A stretch of DNA of 64,000 nt from CATOSP01 sp965204715 (lineage in GTDB: Bacteria > Chloroflexota > Dehalococcoidia > Lucifugimonadales > UBA3495): the NCBI GenBank assembly GCA_965204715.1, contig OZ242009.1, positions 3,348,001 to 3,412,000 of the forward strand. The letters are read 5' to 3'. The notes below the pieces were generated by a model, which saw nothing but the letters and a program-made list of their open reading frames with translations, did no database searches and was not told where the DNA came from. The translations under genes were made by a program, and so were the position numbers. Numbering within the stretch: position 1 is the stretch's first letter; every line of letters begins with the position of its first letter. Positions 51,425-60,438 of the stretch are shown here, one piece after another.

Positions 51425-51600
51425 TAACAAACGAATGGCCCGCCCGGTGCGCCACCATCGGCAGAAGGGGAAGGCGGTGTGAGTCCGCCACGGTTGCGCC
51501 ACTGTTAACGGGAGCCGGGGCAAATGGAGCTGTGTAGTTATTTCACCCGCAGCGTTGCTCGACGACCGTAAGTCAGGAAACCTGCCCGGGTGTGGGAGCT
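51425..51600 (+). promoter_or_regulatory. Cobalamin riboswitch aptamer
   Basis: Conserved blocks appear in order: AGAAGGGGAAGGCGGTG, then GTGAGTCCGCCACGG, GCGCCACTGTTAACGG and the B12-box AGTCAGGAAACCTGCC near the 3' end. The spacing and order fit adenosylcobalamin-type riboswitches. The exact aptamer ends are estimated. It controls the CbiE-CobN-CbtBA-ChlID genes downstream, a sensible set for cobalt and cobalamin control. Confidence 0.92.
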
Positions 51601-51617
51601 CTACTCTGCGCCAACAG

Positions 51618-51684
51618 AAAAGACCCTGGGCGATGCCCGCCAGACCCGGATGAACCCTGGCAGAAGTAGGGCCAGGGTCTTTTT
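51618..51684 (+). terminator. Expression platform of the cobalamin riboswitch with alternative hairpins
   Basis: CCAGGGTCTTTT (51672-51683) can pair perfectly with AAAAGACCCTGG (51618-51629) as a 12-bp long-range stem. Alternatively CCAGGGT (51672-51678) pairs with ACCCTGG (51654-51660) to form a short stem followed by CTTTTT, the intrinsic terminator. The two are mutually exclusive. A small hairpin GGGC-GAT-GCCC (51628-51638) lies within. Confidence 0.7.
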
Positions 51685-51758
51685 ATGTCTGTTTTTGCGT
51701 CTAGTGATTATAAGCCTATAACCCCAATGCCCAGTCTGAGAGGAACAAGCTGGCAACC

Positions 51759-52463
51759 GTGTCAACCGACGACAACCAAACATCAATAACCGTGGTGGCA
51801 GTCGGCCCCGGCATGGGTGACCTGCTCACGTTGCAGGGCCGGGAGGCATTGCGCAACGCCGACCTGGTACTGGGATTCACAACCGTTCTCAACGTGGTTC
51901 AGCCTTGGTTGGGCGATGCGGAAGTCCGACCCATGACCTACCGCGACCAGGAGGATGTGCTGGAATACGCGGAGAGACAGATCGAACAGGGCAAACGCTG
52001 CGTTGTTTGCTGCTGGGGCGACCTGAACGTCTCCGCGCGGGAGTTGCTGGCGCGGGTCCGCCACCGGGCAGACCGGGTCGAACTGGTCCCAGGCATAAGC
52101 TCAGTGCAAATGGCGATGGCCCGCACGGGTATCTCCCTCGAGGATGCGGTCTTCATCACCCTGCACAAGCGAGCGGACACGGCCAGCGAGTTGGAAGAAC
52201 TGGTCCACTACATCAACGAGGGTCGCAGGCACATCATATTGCTGCCGCGCCCCTTCGACCTGATGCCGCCGGCCATCGCCCAGGGCTTGATTGATGCCGG
52301 GGTATCCCCTGACCTCCCCGTTACCGTTCACCAGAGGCTCACCCTGGAGGGCGAGCAACGCTGGAGCGGCGGACTCAGGGAATGCAGCGAAATAATCGAA
52401 GAATTCAGCGACCTATCCATCATGGTCTTCCTAACAGGGACGACCCCGCCGGAAGGAAGATAG
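51759..52463 (+). CDS. cbiE: Cobalt-precorrin-7 (C5)-methyltransferase
   Basis: 234 residues from GTG 51759. It has the tetrapyrrole methylase fold: VVAVGPGMGDLLTLQGREAL, EDVLEYAERQIEQGKRCVV, CCWGDLNVSARELLARV and LVPGISSVQMAMARTGISLE. It adds a methyl group at C5 of the corrin ring and is normally paired with CbiT; no CbiT domain or gene is present here. The ribosome-binding site is weak. First gene after the riboswitch; 20 nt before cobN. Confidence 0.85.
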   Translation: MSTDDNQTSITVVAVGPGMGDLLTLQGREALRNADLVLGFTTVLNVVQPWLGDAEVRPMTYRDQEDVLEYAERQIEQGKRCVVCCWGDLNVSARELLARVRHRADRVELVPGISSVQMAMARTGISLEDAVFITLHKRADTASELEELVHYINEGRRHIILLPRPFDLMPPAIAQGLIDAGVSPDLPVTVHQRLTLEGEQRWSGGLRECSEIIEEFSDLSIMVFLTGTTPPEGR

Positions 52464-52483
52464 CCGCCCTTACGGGCCTGGGT

Positions 52484-55400
52484 ATGCAGCAACAGAAGTC
52501 TATCCTATTCGTCACGGCCGCCGATACTGACATCCTGACGGCGGACAGGGCCTTGTCGGAGATGCCCGAGGGTTTTCCTCCGGTCATTGCCGCCAATCCC
52601 ATTGCCTCGGAGTCTGAAGGCGTCAACGACGGGCTTGTAGCCTCGGCGTCCCGGTCAGGCGCAGTCGTGTTGCGCCTGCTGGGCGGGAAACGGGCGATGC
52701 CGGAAACCTTTGACGTCCTGGTACGCCTGTGCCGGGAACAGGGTATCCCCCTCATCGCCTGTCCGGGGCACCAGGAATGGGACGAAGATTTGGTAACCGC
52801 CTGCACCGTGCCTGTGGCGGAAGTAGAAACGGTTTTCTCCTACCTGATGCAGGGAGGCGTCCAGAACTTCCGGAACTTGTTCCTGTTTCTCAGTGACACA
52901 TACTTCGGCACCGAGCACGGGCATGAAGCTCCCACGCCCCTGCCCTGGGAAGGCATCTATCACCCCGACGTTGCCGATGGGATGGATGTTGGTCAGTTCA
53001 TCGCTGAAAGGTTTCAGCCGGGGCGGGTCTCCATCGGTATTCTCTTCTACCGCGCTCACTGGATGAGCGGGAACCTGCTGCCCATCGACAGCCTCATCCG
53101 CTCCTTGGAGGCAAAGGGGGCCAACGTCCTTCCGGTGTTCGCCTTCAGCCTGAAGCACAGTCCGGAGGGCGATGGTCAGGCCAACCGCGCCTTCACCGAA
53201 TACATGGTGGACCCTAATGGCGTCTCCAGAGTCCAGTGCATCATCAACACTATGGGCATGTCGATGGGAGACATCAGCGACGAGGGAGCGGCTGTAGCCA
53301 CCGGCTGGTCCGTGGACTACCTGGACAAGCTGAACATCCCGATGGTCCAGGCGATTATCAGCACCAGCACACAGGAAGAATGGCTGGAGAATTCCCTCGG
53401 TCTTGGACCCATCGACACCGCCATGAGCGTAGCCCTGCCGGAGTTCGACGGGCGCCTGATCTCCGTGCCCATCTCCTTCAAGGAAGAATCCTCCGCTGGT
53501 GGGCCAAGCAGGTTGGACGGACAGCTCCAGCGGTACGTCGCCAGAGAAGACCGGGTTGACCTGGTAGCCCGGATTGCCATCAAGCAGGCTAATCTGGGCC
53601 TGAAGCCCAACTCCGACAAGAAAATCGCCATCGTCCTCAGCAATTACCCCACCAAGGATGCACGCATCGGCAATGCTGTGGGACTGGACACACCTGCGTC
53701 GGTCATAGAAGTGCTGCACGCCCTGAAGGACGCAGGGTACAAGGTCAGTGACATACCAGAGGACGGGGACGGCTTGGTACACCGCATAATAGAACGGTGC
53801 AGCAACGACCGCGACTCCCTTACAGAGGAGCAACTCCGGCTGGCCGCAGGCCATGTGACCACCCGGCAATACGCCGACTGGTTCCACAAATTCCCATCGG
53901 AAGTCACCGAGGAACTGATCCGGGACTGGGGCGACCCTCCAGGGCAGGTGTACCGGACCAACGGCAGTCTGGCCATAGCCGGTATAGACTTGGGCAATAT
54001 ATTCGTCGGGTTGCAGCCGCCCCGCGGCTTTGGGGACAATCCGATCGCCATCTACCACAGCCCGGACATGGCGCCCACCCATCACTACATCGCTTACTAT
54101 CGCTGGATACGCGACGTTTTCCAGGCCGACGCCATTCTCCACCTGGGCAAGCATGGCACCCTGGAATGGCTCCCCGGCAAGGGCATTGGACTTTCGCCCT
54201 CCTGCTACCCGGAGGTCGCCCTGGACGATATGCCCCTGTTCTACCCGTTCATCATCAACGACCCCGGCGAGGGCGCACAGGCCAAGCGCCGCGCCCACGC
54301 CACCATTGTCGACCATCTGATCCCTGCGATGACCACAGCCGACAGCTATGGCGACATCGCCAGGATCGAGCAGTTGATGGACGAACACTACCAGTGCCAA
54401 ACCCTGGACCCGGCCAAGCTACCCCTGCTGGAGACCCAGATATGGGAGATGGTCCAGCAGGCGGAGCTGCACCGTGACCTGGGCATAGAGGCTCTGCCCG
54501 ACGACTTCGGCGAGTTTATCCTGGAGATAGACGGTTACCTGTGCGAGTTGAAGGACGCCCAGATCAAGGACGGCCTCCACATCCTCGGAGATACCCCCCA
54601 GGATGAACAGTTGGTGGGGATGCTCTGCGCACTCACCCGGCTGGACACCAGCGGAATCCCCAGCCTTCGCCGCTCCATCGCGGAGGCCCTTGGGCAGGAC
54701 TATGAGGCATTGACGGAATATATGGGGGAAGCCACTGCCGCCCAGGTTCCGGACGTGATTGCCCGGCTGGACCCGGAAACACCCGTCCGCACCAACGGGG
54801 ACGTGCTGGAACGGGTAGAACTACTCTGCCGGGAGGCTTATCGCAAGCTACTTGACACTGGGTTCCACGCCCGTGATGTTGTCCCGGTGGTCAAGGAAGT
54901 GCTGGGAGCGCCCGACACGCAAACCCAACGGGTACTGGAGTACGCCGCCACTACCATATACCCCGCCATCCTGCGGACTCCCGACGAGATAGGAAACCTG
55001 CTTCGTGGTCTCGATGGGAAGTTCGTTCCCCCCGGCCCCAGCGGAGCGCCGACAAGGGGCATGGCCAACATCCTGCCCACGGGGCGCAACTTCTACTCGG
55101 TGGACCCCAAGACAATCCCGTCGCCCGCAGCCTGGGAGACGGGCAGGCAACTGGCCGAGTCCCTCCTGGAAAAGTACCTTGAGGAAGAGGGCAGCTACCC
55201 GGAGATGGTGGGCATGGTGGTCTGGGGAACGTCGGCCATGCGCACCCACGGCGACGACGTTGCCCAGATACTCCAACTGCTGGGCGTGAAGCCGGTGTGG
55301 CAGCCGGAAAGCCGCCGCATCCTGGGCTTGGAGACGATACCCCTGGATGAACTGGGCCATCCCCGTATCGACGTTACCGTGCGCATCAGCGGATTCTTCC

Positions 55401-56311
55401 GTGACGCCTTCCCCAACCTGATTGACCTGCTCGACCAGGCGGTGGAACTGGTGGCTTCATTGGATGAACCCCCGGAAAGCAACTACGTCGTCAAGCACCT
55501 GCGAGAGGACACCTCCGCACCCGAGGATGACGCCGCACCCGTCCAAGGAATGGACCGTGCCTCCTCCCTATACCGGGTTTTCGGGAGCAAGCCAGGGACT
55601 TACGGCGCGGGTATCCTGACCGTCCTGGATGAGCGCAACTGGGAAACTGTGCAAGACCTGGCAGAGGTCTACACCGCCTGGGGGGGCTACGCCTACACCC
55701 GGCAGGACCACGGTGTGAACGCCCGCGACCAGTTCCGGCTCAGGTTCAGCCAGATTGTGGTCGCCGCCAAGAACCAGGACACCCGCGAGCACGACATCTT
55801 CGACAGCGACGACTACATGCAGTACCACGGTGGCATGATCGCCACCGTCCGCGCCCTGAGCGGCCGCAACCCCCGACAGTTCTTTGGCGACAGCGCAGAC
55901 CCGGCCCACGCCCGGAACCGCGACCTCCAGGACGAGGCCCGGCGCGTGTTCCGCAGCCGTGTGGTCAATCCCAAGTGGATCGAGTCGATGAAGCGCCACG
56001 GATACAAGGGCGCGTTCGAACTGGCCGCCACCGTTGACTACATGTTCGGCTACGACGCCACTGCCCAGGTCATCGAGGACTGGATGTACGAGGACGTGAC
56101 CGAGAGCTACGTCCTTGACCCGGACACCCAGCAATTCTTCCGCCAAAGCAACCCCTGGGCCTTGAAGGGCGTGGTGGAGAGGCTGCTGGAAGCCATCGAG
56201 CGCGGCCTGTGGGAGGAGCCGCCCCCGGAAATGCGGGAGAAACTGCAACAGCTATACCTTGATATGGAAGCAGACCTGGAAGCACGCCAGGAAGGGGCGC
56301 AGGGCCGGTAA
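52484..56311 (+). CDS. cobN: Cobaltochelatase subunit CobN
   Basis: 1275 residues from ATG 52484; a longer frame begins at 52382 inside cbiE. It is the large catalytic subunit that inserts cobalt into hydrogenobyrinic acid diamide. Clear markers: VLPVFAFSLKHSPEGDGQ, RIGNAVGLDTPASVIEVLHA, HLGKHGTLEWLPGKGIGLSP near residue 553 (active-site region), GMVVWGTSAMRTHGDDVAQI and VRISGFFRDAFPNLIDLLDQ. Length is in the usual range. The ATP-driven partner is the ChlI-ChlD fusion 1.7 kb downstream. Confidence 0.95.
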   Translation: MQQQKSILFVTAADTDILTADRALSEMPEGFPPVIAANPIASESEGVNDGLVASASRSGAVVLRLLGGKRAMPETFDVLVRLCREQGIPLIACPGHQEWDEDLVTACTVPVAEVETVFSYLMQGGVQNFRNLFLFLSDTYFGTEHGHEAPTPLPWEGIYHPDVADGMDVGQFIAERFQPGRVSIGILFYRAHWMSGNLLPIDSLIRSLEAKGANVLPVFAFSLKHSPEGDGQANRAFTEYMVDPNGVSRVQCIINTMGMSMGDISDEGAAVATGWSVDYLDKLNIPMVQAIISTSTQEEWLENSLGLGPIDTAMSVALPEFDGRLISVPISFKEESSAGGPSRLDGQLQRYVAREDRVDLVARIAIKQANLGLKPNSDKKIAIVLSNYPTKDARIGNAVGLDTPASVIEVLHALKDAGYKVSDIPEDGDGLVHRIIERCSNDRDSLTEEQLRLAAGHVTTRQYADWFHKFPSEVTEELIRDWGDPPGQVYRTNGSLAIAGIDLGNIFVGLQPPRGFGDNPIAIYHSPDMAPTHHYIAYYRWIRDVFQADAILHLGKHGTLEWLPGKGIGLSPSCYPEVALDDMPLFYPFIINDPGEGAQAKRRAHATIVDHLIPAMTTADSYGDIARIEQLMDEHYQCQTLDPAKLPLLETQIWEMVQQAELHRDLGIEALPDDFGEFILEIDGYLCELKDAQIKDGLHILGDTPQDEQLVGMLCALTRLDTSGIPSLRRSIAEALGQDYEALTEYMGEATAAQVPDVIARLDPETPVRTNGDVLERVELLCREAYRKLLDTGFHARDVVPVVKEVLGAPDTQTQRVLEYAATTIYPAILRTPDEIGNLLRGLDGKFVPPGPSGAPTRGMANILPTGRNFYSVDPKTIPSPAAWETGRQLAESLLEKYLEEEGSYPEMVGMVVWGTSAMRTHGDDVAQILQLLGVKPVWQPESRRILGLETIPLDELGHPRIDVTVRISGFFRDAFPNLIDLLDQAVELVASLDEPPESNYVVKHLREDTSAPEDDAAPVQGMDRASSLYRVFGSKPGTYGAGILTVLDERNWETVQDLAEVYTAWGGYAYTRQDHGVNARDQFRLRFSQIVVAAKNQDTREHDIFDSDDYMQYHGGMIATVRALSGRNPRQFFGDSADPAHARNRDLQDEARRVFRSRVVNPKWIESMKRHGYKGAFELAATVDYMFGYDATAQVIEDWMYEDVTESYVLDPDTQQFFRQSNPWALKGVVERLLEAIERGLWEEPPPEMREKLQQLYLDMEADLEARQEGAQGR

Positions 56312-56411
56312 TGCGGCCGGACTGTCTCCATTCGCCGGTCATGTGTGGTACTATGCCAGCGGACAAATATAGCGCATCCGGCATCCTCCAACACCTCACG
56401 GGAGGCGGACA

Positions 56412-56837
56412 ATGGAAATAGCTCTCGAACTGATAAAGGAACTGGTCAAGGAAGAGGGCCTGATGTGGGTCGTCGGCGGCGGCCCGGTGGTCAGCGAGAA
56501 CGACTCAAAGGGCATCAAGGAACCCGAGTACCACGAAGGGTCCCTGACCGTGGAAGCCGACAACTGGCACTTCCACATCATGATAAACGACGTGACAGGA
56601 ATCCAGTTTGTGGAATCGGATAGCCACGGCGACTTGTTGACATACTACGTGCGGTTCTCAGGGGATAACGAGGAAACCCTCCTACGCGGGTATTTCCCCA
56701 ACCCTTATCTCGACGATGAATTCAACCGCACCGAACTGCAGGCCGACCGCTTGAAGGCTTTCACCGACATGCGGGAGAGGTATGTCGGCAGAGACGGCGT
56801 CATATTCGTGCGCCGCACTCCGCCGGCCCACAGCTAG
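56412..56837 (+). CDS. Conserved protein of unknown function in the cobalt cluster
   Basis: 141 residues with GGGAGG at 6-7 nt from the ATG. Regions: LIKELVKEEGLMWVVGGGPV, then SLTVEADNWHFHIMINDVTG, SHGDLLTYYVRFSGDNEETL and RGYFPNPYLDDEFN. The aromatic-rich HFHIMIND strand suggests a beta-rich ligand-binding fold with several His and Asp side chains. I do not recognise the family. Its place between cobN and cbtB suggests a role in cobalt or tetrapyrrole handling. Confidence 0.7.
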   Translation: MEIALELIKELVKEEGLMWVVGGGPVVSENDSKGIKEPEYHEGSLTVEADNWHFHIMINDVTGIQFVESDSHGDLLTYYVRFSGDNEETLLRGYFPNPYLDDEFNRTELQADRLKAFTDMRERYVGRDGVIFVRRTPPAHS

Positions 56838-56878
56838 CCAGACCCCTGAAATCACAGATTCGGATACAGGAGGAGTAC

Positions 56879-57085
56879 ATGACAGGCATATTCGCGGGGG
56901 ACATCGGTTCTTCAAGCCTATCCAGGTGGATACCCTGGTTCCTACTCGCTATGGTCGTGCTTTACTTCGTCGGCTACGTGGACGGCACGGTCCACGGCGC
57001 CGTTCTCGGCGCGGCGGGGACGAAGCTTGGCTACGTCCATGAGTTCTTCCACCACGCCCGCCACGTTGCCCTGATGTGCCATTAG
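56879..57085 (+). CDS. cbtB: Cobalt transporter accessory subunit CbtB
   Basis: 68 residues, a single membrane helix (WIPWFLLAMVVLYFVGYVDG) and a C-terminal His-rich metal motif HEFFHHARHVALMCH, which is diagnostic of CbtB. Acts with CbtA in cobalt uptake. Preceded by AGGAG 6 nt before the ATG. It follows the unknown gene by 41 nt. Confidence 0.93.
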   Translation: MTGIFAGDIGSSSLSRWIPWFLLAMVVLYFVGYVDGTVHGAVLGAAGTKLGYVHEFFHHARHVALMCH

Positions 57086-57114
57086 GCCACCCTTCTGCCA
57101 CTACGCGACCAACA

Positions 57115-57141
57115 TTAGGGAGGGGTTTCGCCCCTCCCTAA
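57115..57141 (+). repeat. 11-bp perfect hairpin between cbtB and cbtA
   Basis: TTAGGGAGGGG (57115-57125) pairs with CCCCTCCCTAA (57131-57141) over a TTTCG loop, 30 nt after the cbtB stop. No T-run follows. It could be an mRNA-stabilising or partial termination element within the operon. Confidence 0.5.
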
Positions 57142-57244
57142 GATCCAGGAATGACGCGCCCCACCCACGGCCAAACGAACAACCCTGCCGTCGGGTCAAG
57201 GTGCTTGTGTCCCCAATTGGCGACGCACCCACAGGAGGACTCAA

Positions 57245-58027
57245 ATGAAGCGGCTGCTACTTACATCCGTCATCGTCGGAGCTATAGCTGGCCTCTTGGT
57301 AGGTGGATTCTACAACCTGTTCACCGTCCCTGTGATGGAACGGGCAATAGCCCTGGAAGAACAACGGTCTGCCGAAGCGATGCCCGCTCCTGCTGGCGAG
57401 GAAGGGCCGAGCACCGATGTTTCCCTGGGTGTCCAGCGGATCGGCATGGCCCTAGGTACGATGATCTATGGCACAATCCTTGGGTTGGTATTCGCGACCG
57501 GCTTCGTGATATTGCAGCGCACAGCCCCCCAGTGGCCCATCATCTGGGTGGCCATCACCATTGGCGCATTGGGATTCTGGAGCATTTCTCTATTCCCGTT
57601 CATCAAGTACCCGCTCAACCCCCCGGGTGTGGGGGATGAGGGTACTCTCCTGGCGCGCCAGGTGGGACAGACACTGTTCATCATTATCTCCGCGGTAGCC
57701 ATAGGCGTGGTGCTGGACACGGTACGGCGGGTGAACCTGCAATTCAGTGAGTTCTCAGCCCGCAGGACATGGTACGGCGTAACCCTAATCGCCTACGCTG
57801 CCCTGGCGGTGATAATGGTCTTCGTTTTCCCCGGCAACCCGGACCCTGTGCCGGTACCCATCGACCTGCTGGAGCTGTTCCGCGCCCTTACCGTCGCCGG
57901 TCAGTTCCTCGTCTGGGCGCTTCTGTCCGTCGGCACGGCCCTGGCCCTCATGTGGCAGCGGCGCGCCGCGCAGGAGCAGCCAAACGGCAACTTCCGCGCC
58001 ACCGGCGAAGTCGGTTCCGGGGCATGA
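57245..58027 (+). CDS. cbtA: Cobalt transporter CbtA
   Basis: 260 residues with about five or six membrane helices. The family signature FIKYPLNPPGVGDEGT is present in the middle, followed by a long helix (LFIIISAVAIGVVLDTVRR). The C-terminal tail (AAQEQPNGNFRATGEVGSG) is hydrophilic. It forms the cobalt channel or permease with CbtB. The ATG has AGGAG upstream. The gap of about 160 nt from cbtB holds the hairpin. Confidence 0.93.
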   Translation: MKRLLLTSVIVGAIAGLLVGGFYNLFTVPVMERAIALEEQRSAEAMPAPAGEEGPSTDVSLGVQRIGMALGTMIYGTILGLVFATGFVILQRTAPQWPIIWVAITIGALGFWSISLFPFIKYPLNPPGVGDEGTLLARQVGQTLFIIISAVAIGVVLDTVRRVNLQFSEFSARRTWYGVTLIAYAALAVIMVFVFPGNPDPVPVPIDLLELFRALTVAGQFLVWALLSVGTALALMWQRRAAQEQPNGNFRATGEVGSGA

Positions 58028-58055
58028 TTTCACCAGCCATCTCCCGGACTGATCA

Positions 58056-60269
58056 ATGACAACCGGCCCGCTTCAACAACGCCCGGAGCCGCGCTTCCCT
58101 TTCACGGCCATCGTCGGCCAGACGGCCATGAAACGGGCGCTGATACTTAATGCCATAAACACCCGCATCGGCGGGGTGCTGATACGCGGCAAGAAAGGGA
58201 CGGCCAAGTCTACCGCGGTGCGCTCCCTGGCCGCCCTGCTCCCGGAAGTTACAGTTCTCCGGGGCTGTCCCTATAGCTGCGTCCCTGAGAACAGGCAGGG
58301 CCTCTGCCAGTGGTGTCAACCCCAGGGCGAGGAGGCTGAACGGTGGGGCGGCGGGGGGAGTCAAGAAGAAGCGGAACAATGGGATGGCGGCGGGAATGAA
58401 AATGTGCCCCCTGCGGTAACGCGGCAGGTCCGCATCGTGGACCTGCCGGTGGGCGCGACGGAAGACCGGCTGGTGGGATCCCTCGACATAGAACAGGCCA
58501 TCAAGACCGGAAACCGCATCTTCGAGCCGGGTCTCATCGCCACCACGCACCGGGGCATTCTGTACGTTGACGAAGTGAACCTGCTCAACGACCACCTGGT
58601 GGACGTTCTCCTTGACGCCGCCGCGATGGGGCGCAACTACGTCGAGCGGGAGGGCATCTCCATCAGCCACGCAGCCGAGTTTATCCTGGTGGGCACCATG
58701 AACCCCGAGGAAGGGGACCTACGGCCCCAGCTTCTCGACCGTTTCGGGCTGGCGGTGGAAGTGGACAGCGCCTTCACTGCTGAAGAGCGGCGGGAGGTGG
58801 TGAAACGCCGCATCAACTTCGAGGCCGACCCCTACGGGTTCATGGACCGTTGGCAGGATGTTGAAGCCCAGGAGCGGGACCGGATTCTCCGCAGCCAAAG
58901 TCTTCTGGACCAGGTCACGGTCTCCGACGACATCCTGGGGTTGATTACCGACATCTGCGCGGAGTACCAGGTTGACGGCCTCCGGGCGGATATTGTGATC
59001 TATAAGACCGCAAGCACCATCGCAGCCTACGAGGGCCGCACCGGCGTCCTCGCCGAGGATGTCCGGGAAGCCGCCGAAATGGCCCTGCTCCACCGGCAGC
59101 GCCGACAGCCCTTCCAGCAGCCACACCTGGTAACGGAACAGCTTGACTCGATGATTGAGGAATTCCAGAACCAGTCCCGCCACCGGGAGCCGGCGGACCA
59201 GGACTCCGGGCCGGGCGAGGACCAGGACGACGACCCTGACCCACCGGACCAGCAAGAACAACCTCCCGACCCATCCGGGGATTCCGGCCCGCAGGACCAG
59301 TGGTTCGAGGTCGGTTCCCCATTCTCCGTCCGCTCCCTACAGGTCAAACCTCCCGACCATCGCGCAAGGCCCACCGGAGGACGGCGGGCCAGGACCGTCA
59401 GCGGCTCTCCATCGGGCCGGTACGTCGGCGCAACCACTCCCCAGGACAAGGCTTCCGACCTGGCCCTCGACGCTACCCTGCGAGCCGCCGCACCTCACCA
59501 GCAGCAACGCCGCGACAACGCCGCCACCGGGACCGGACCGTCAGAATCCAGGGATTTACGGGTATTCATCGAACCCTGGGACGTGCGCGATAAGGTCCGG
59601 GAGACCAAGACGGGCAGCCTGATCCTGTTCGTGGTCGACGCCAGCGGTTCGATGGGGGCGCAGAGACGCATGGTGGCCGTTAAAGGCGCGATTCTCTCCC
59701 TGCTCCTGGACGCCTATCAACGGAGGGACCGGGTTGGCTTAATCGCCTTCCGAGGCACGACGGCCCAGGTTCTCCTGCCGCCCACCGCCAGCGTGGACCT
59801 CGCCCAGGTACACTTGCGGGAGATGCCGACAGGAGGGCGGACGCCATTGAGCCGCGGACTTCTGATGGCTCTTGAGGTAGTCGAGGCGGAGAAGATGAAA
59901 GACCGGAATGTCCTCCCCCTGCTGGTGCTGCTGTCTGACGGGAGGGCCAACGTGGCTATGGGCGGCCGAGACGCCGCGGGCGCAGAGAATAGCGGGACCG
60001 GCTTACCCATCGCCGAAGCGAAGGCAATGGCCGCGGCCATCAAGGAGCAGCACATCCAGTCCGTGGTCATAGACACCGAAACGGACTTCCTGCGCCTGGG
60101 CTTGGCCGGACCCGTTGCCGAGGCCATGGGTGCGCCGTGCATCAAGCTGGAAGAGTTGCAGGGCGATGCGCTTGCTGACACCGTCCGTCTGCAACTGCCG
60201 TCTTCCGATGAACCTCCGCTTACCCCCGAAGAGGTGCAGGGCCTGCTCCAACACATCAATCTGGCCTGA
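58056..60269 (+). CDS. ChlI-ChlD fusion chelatase (cobaltochelatase AAA+ and von Willebrand subunits) with a Cys cluster
   Basis: 737 residues. The N-terminal AAA+ part has Walker A VLIRGKKGTAKSTAVRSLAA, Walker B GILYVDEVNLLNDHLVDVLL and arginine-finger region LRPQLLDRFGLAVEVD. Just after Walker A comes CPYSCVPENRQGLCQWC, with four Cys (Cx3Cx8CxxC), absent from standard ChlI. A Pro/Asp/Gln-rich linker (about 365-500) leads to a C-terminal VWA domain with MIDAS VVDASGSMGAQRRMV. It supplies ATP-driven motor function to CobN. Same operon as cobN, cbtA and cbtB. The Cys cluster may bind metal or iron-sulfur. Confidence 0.9.
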   Translation: MTTGPLQQRPEPRFPFTAIVGQTAMKRALILNAINTRIGGVLIRGKKGTAKSTAVRSLAALLPEVTVLRGCPYSCVPENRQGLCQWCQPQGEEAERWGGGGSQEEAEQWDGGGNENVPPAVTRQVRIVDLPVGATEDRLVGSLDIEQAIKTGNRIFEPGLIATTHRGILYVDEVNLLNDHLVDVLLDAAAMGRNYVEREGISISHAAEFILVGTMNPEEGDLRPQLLDRFGLAVEVDSAFTAEERREVVKRRINFEADPYGFMDRWQDVEAQERDRILRSQSLLDQVTVSDDILGLITDICAEYQVDGLRADIVIYKTASTIAAYEGRTGVLAEDVREAAEMALLHRQRRQPFQQPHLVTEQLDSMIEEFQNQSRHREPADQDSGPGEDQDDDPDPPDQQEQPPDPSGDSGPQDQWFEVGSPFSVRSLQVKPPDHRARPTGGRRARTVSGSPSGRYVGATTPQDKASDLALDATLRAAAPHQQQRRDNAATGTGPSESRDLRVFIEPWDVRDKVRETKTGSLILFVVDASGSMGAQRRMVAVKGAILSLLLDAYQRRDRVGLIAFRGTTAQVLLPPTASVDLAQVHLREMPTGGRTPLSRGLLMALEVVEAEKMKDRNVLPLLVLLSDGRANVAMGGRDAAGAENSGTGLPIAEAKAMAAAIKEQHIQSVVIDTETDFLRLGLAGPVAEAMGAPCIKLEELQGDALADTVRLQLPSSDEPPLTPEEVQGLLQHINLA

Positions 60270-60337
60270 CGCACAGTTTCCGGACAACCGGATTGCCCTT
60301 CTGACGCTTATCCGCAGGTTTACACGTCACCGGGGAA

Positions 60338-60368
60338 TTGATAACCTCTTCTTAAATGCTGGTATAGA
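60338..60368 (+). promoter_or_regulatory. Possible promoter of glyQS
   Basis: TTGATA (60338-60343) and TATAGA (60363-60368) are spaced by 19 nt, about 70 nt upstream of the gene. Weaker than the other promoters here. Confidence 0.35.
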
Positions 60369-60438
60369 AACCCCTGACCGCAGCTATATCCGGCTTCATA
60401 ATCTTGGCGGCCCAAACTACCGAGACCAGGAGACTACC

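Noticed and set aside
52655..54400. Long open frame antisense to cobN (581 codons)
   Set aside because: GC-rich third positions of cobN leave the opposite frame open; no family resemblance and no ribosome-binding site context, while cobN itself is certain.
60269..60438. T-box leader upstream of glycyl-tRNA synthetase
   Set aside because: No T-box consensus, specifier loop or terminator pair could be seen in this 170-nt gap.
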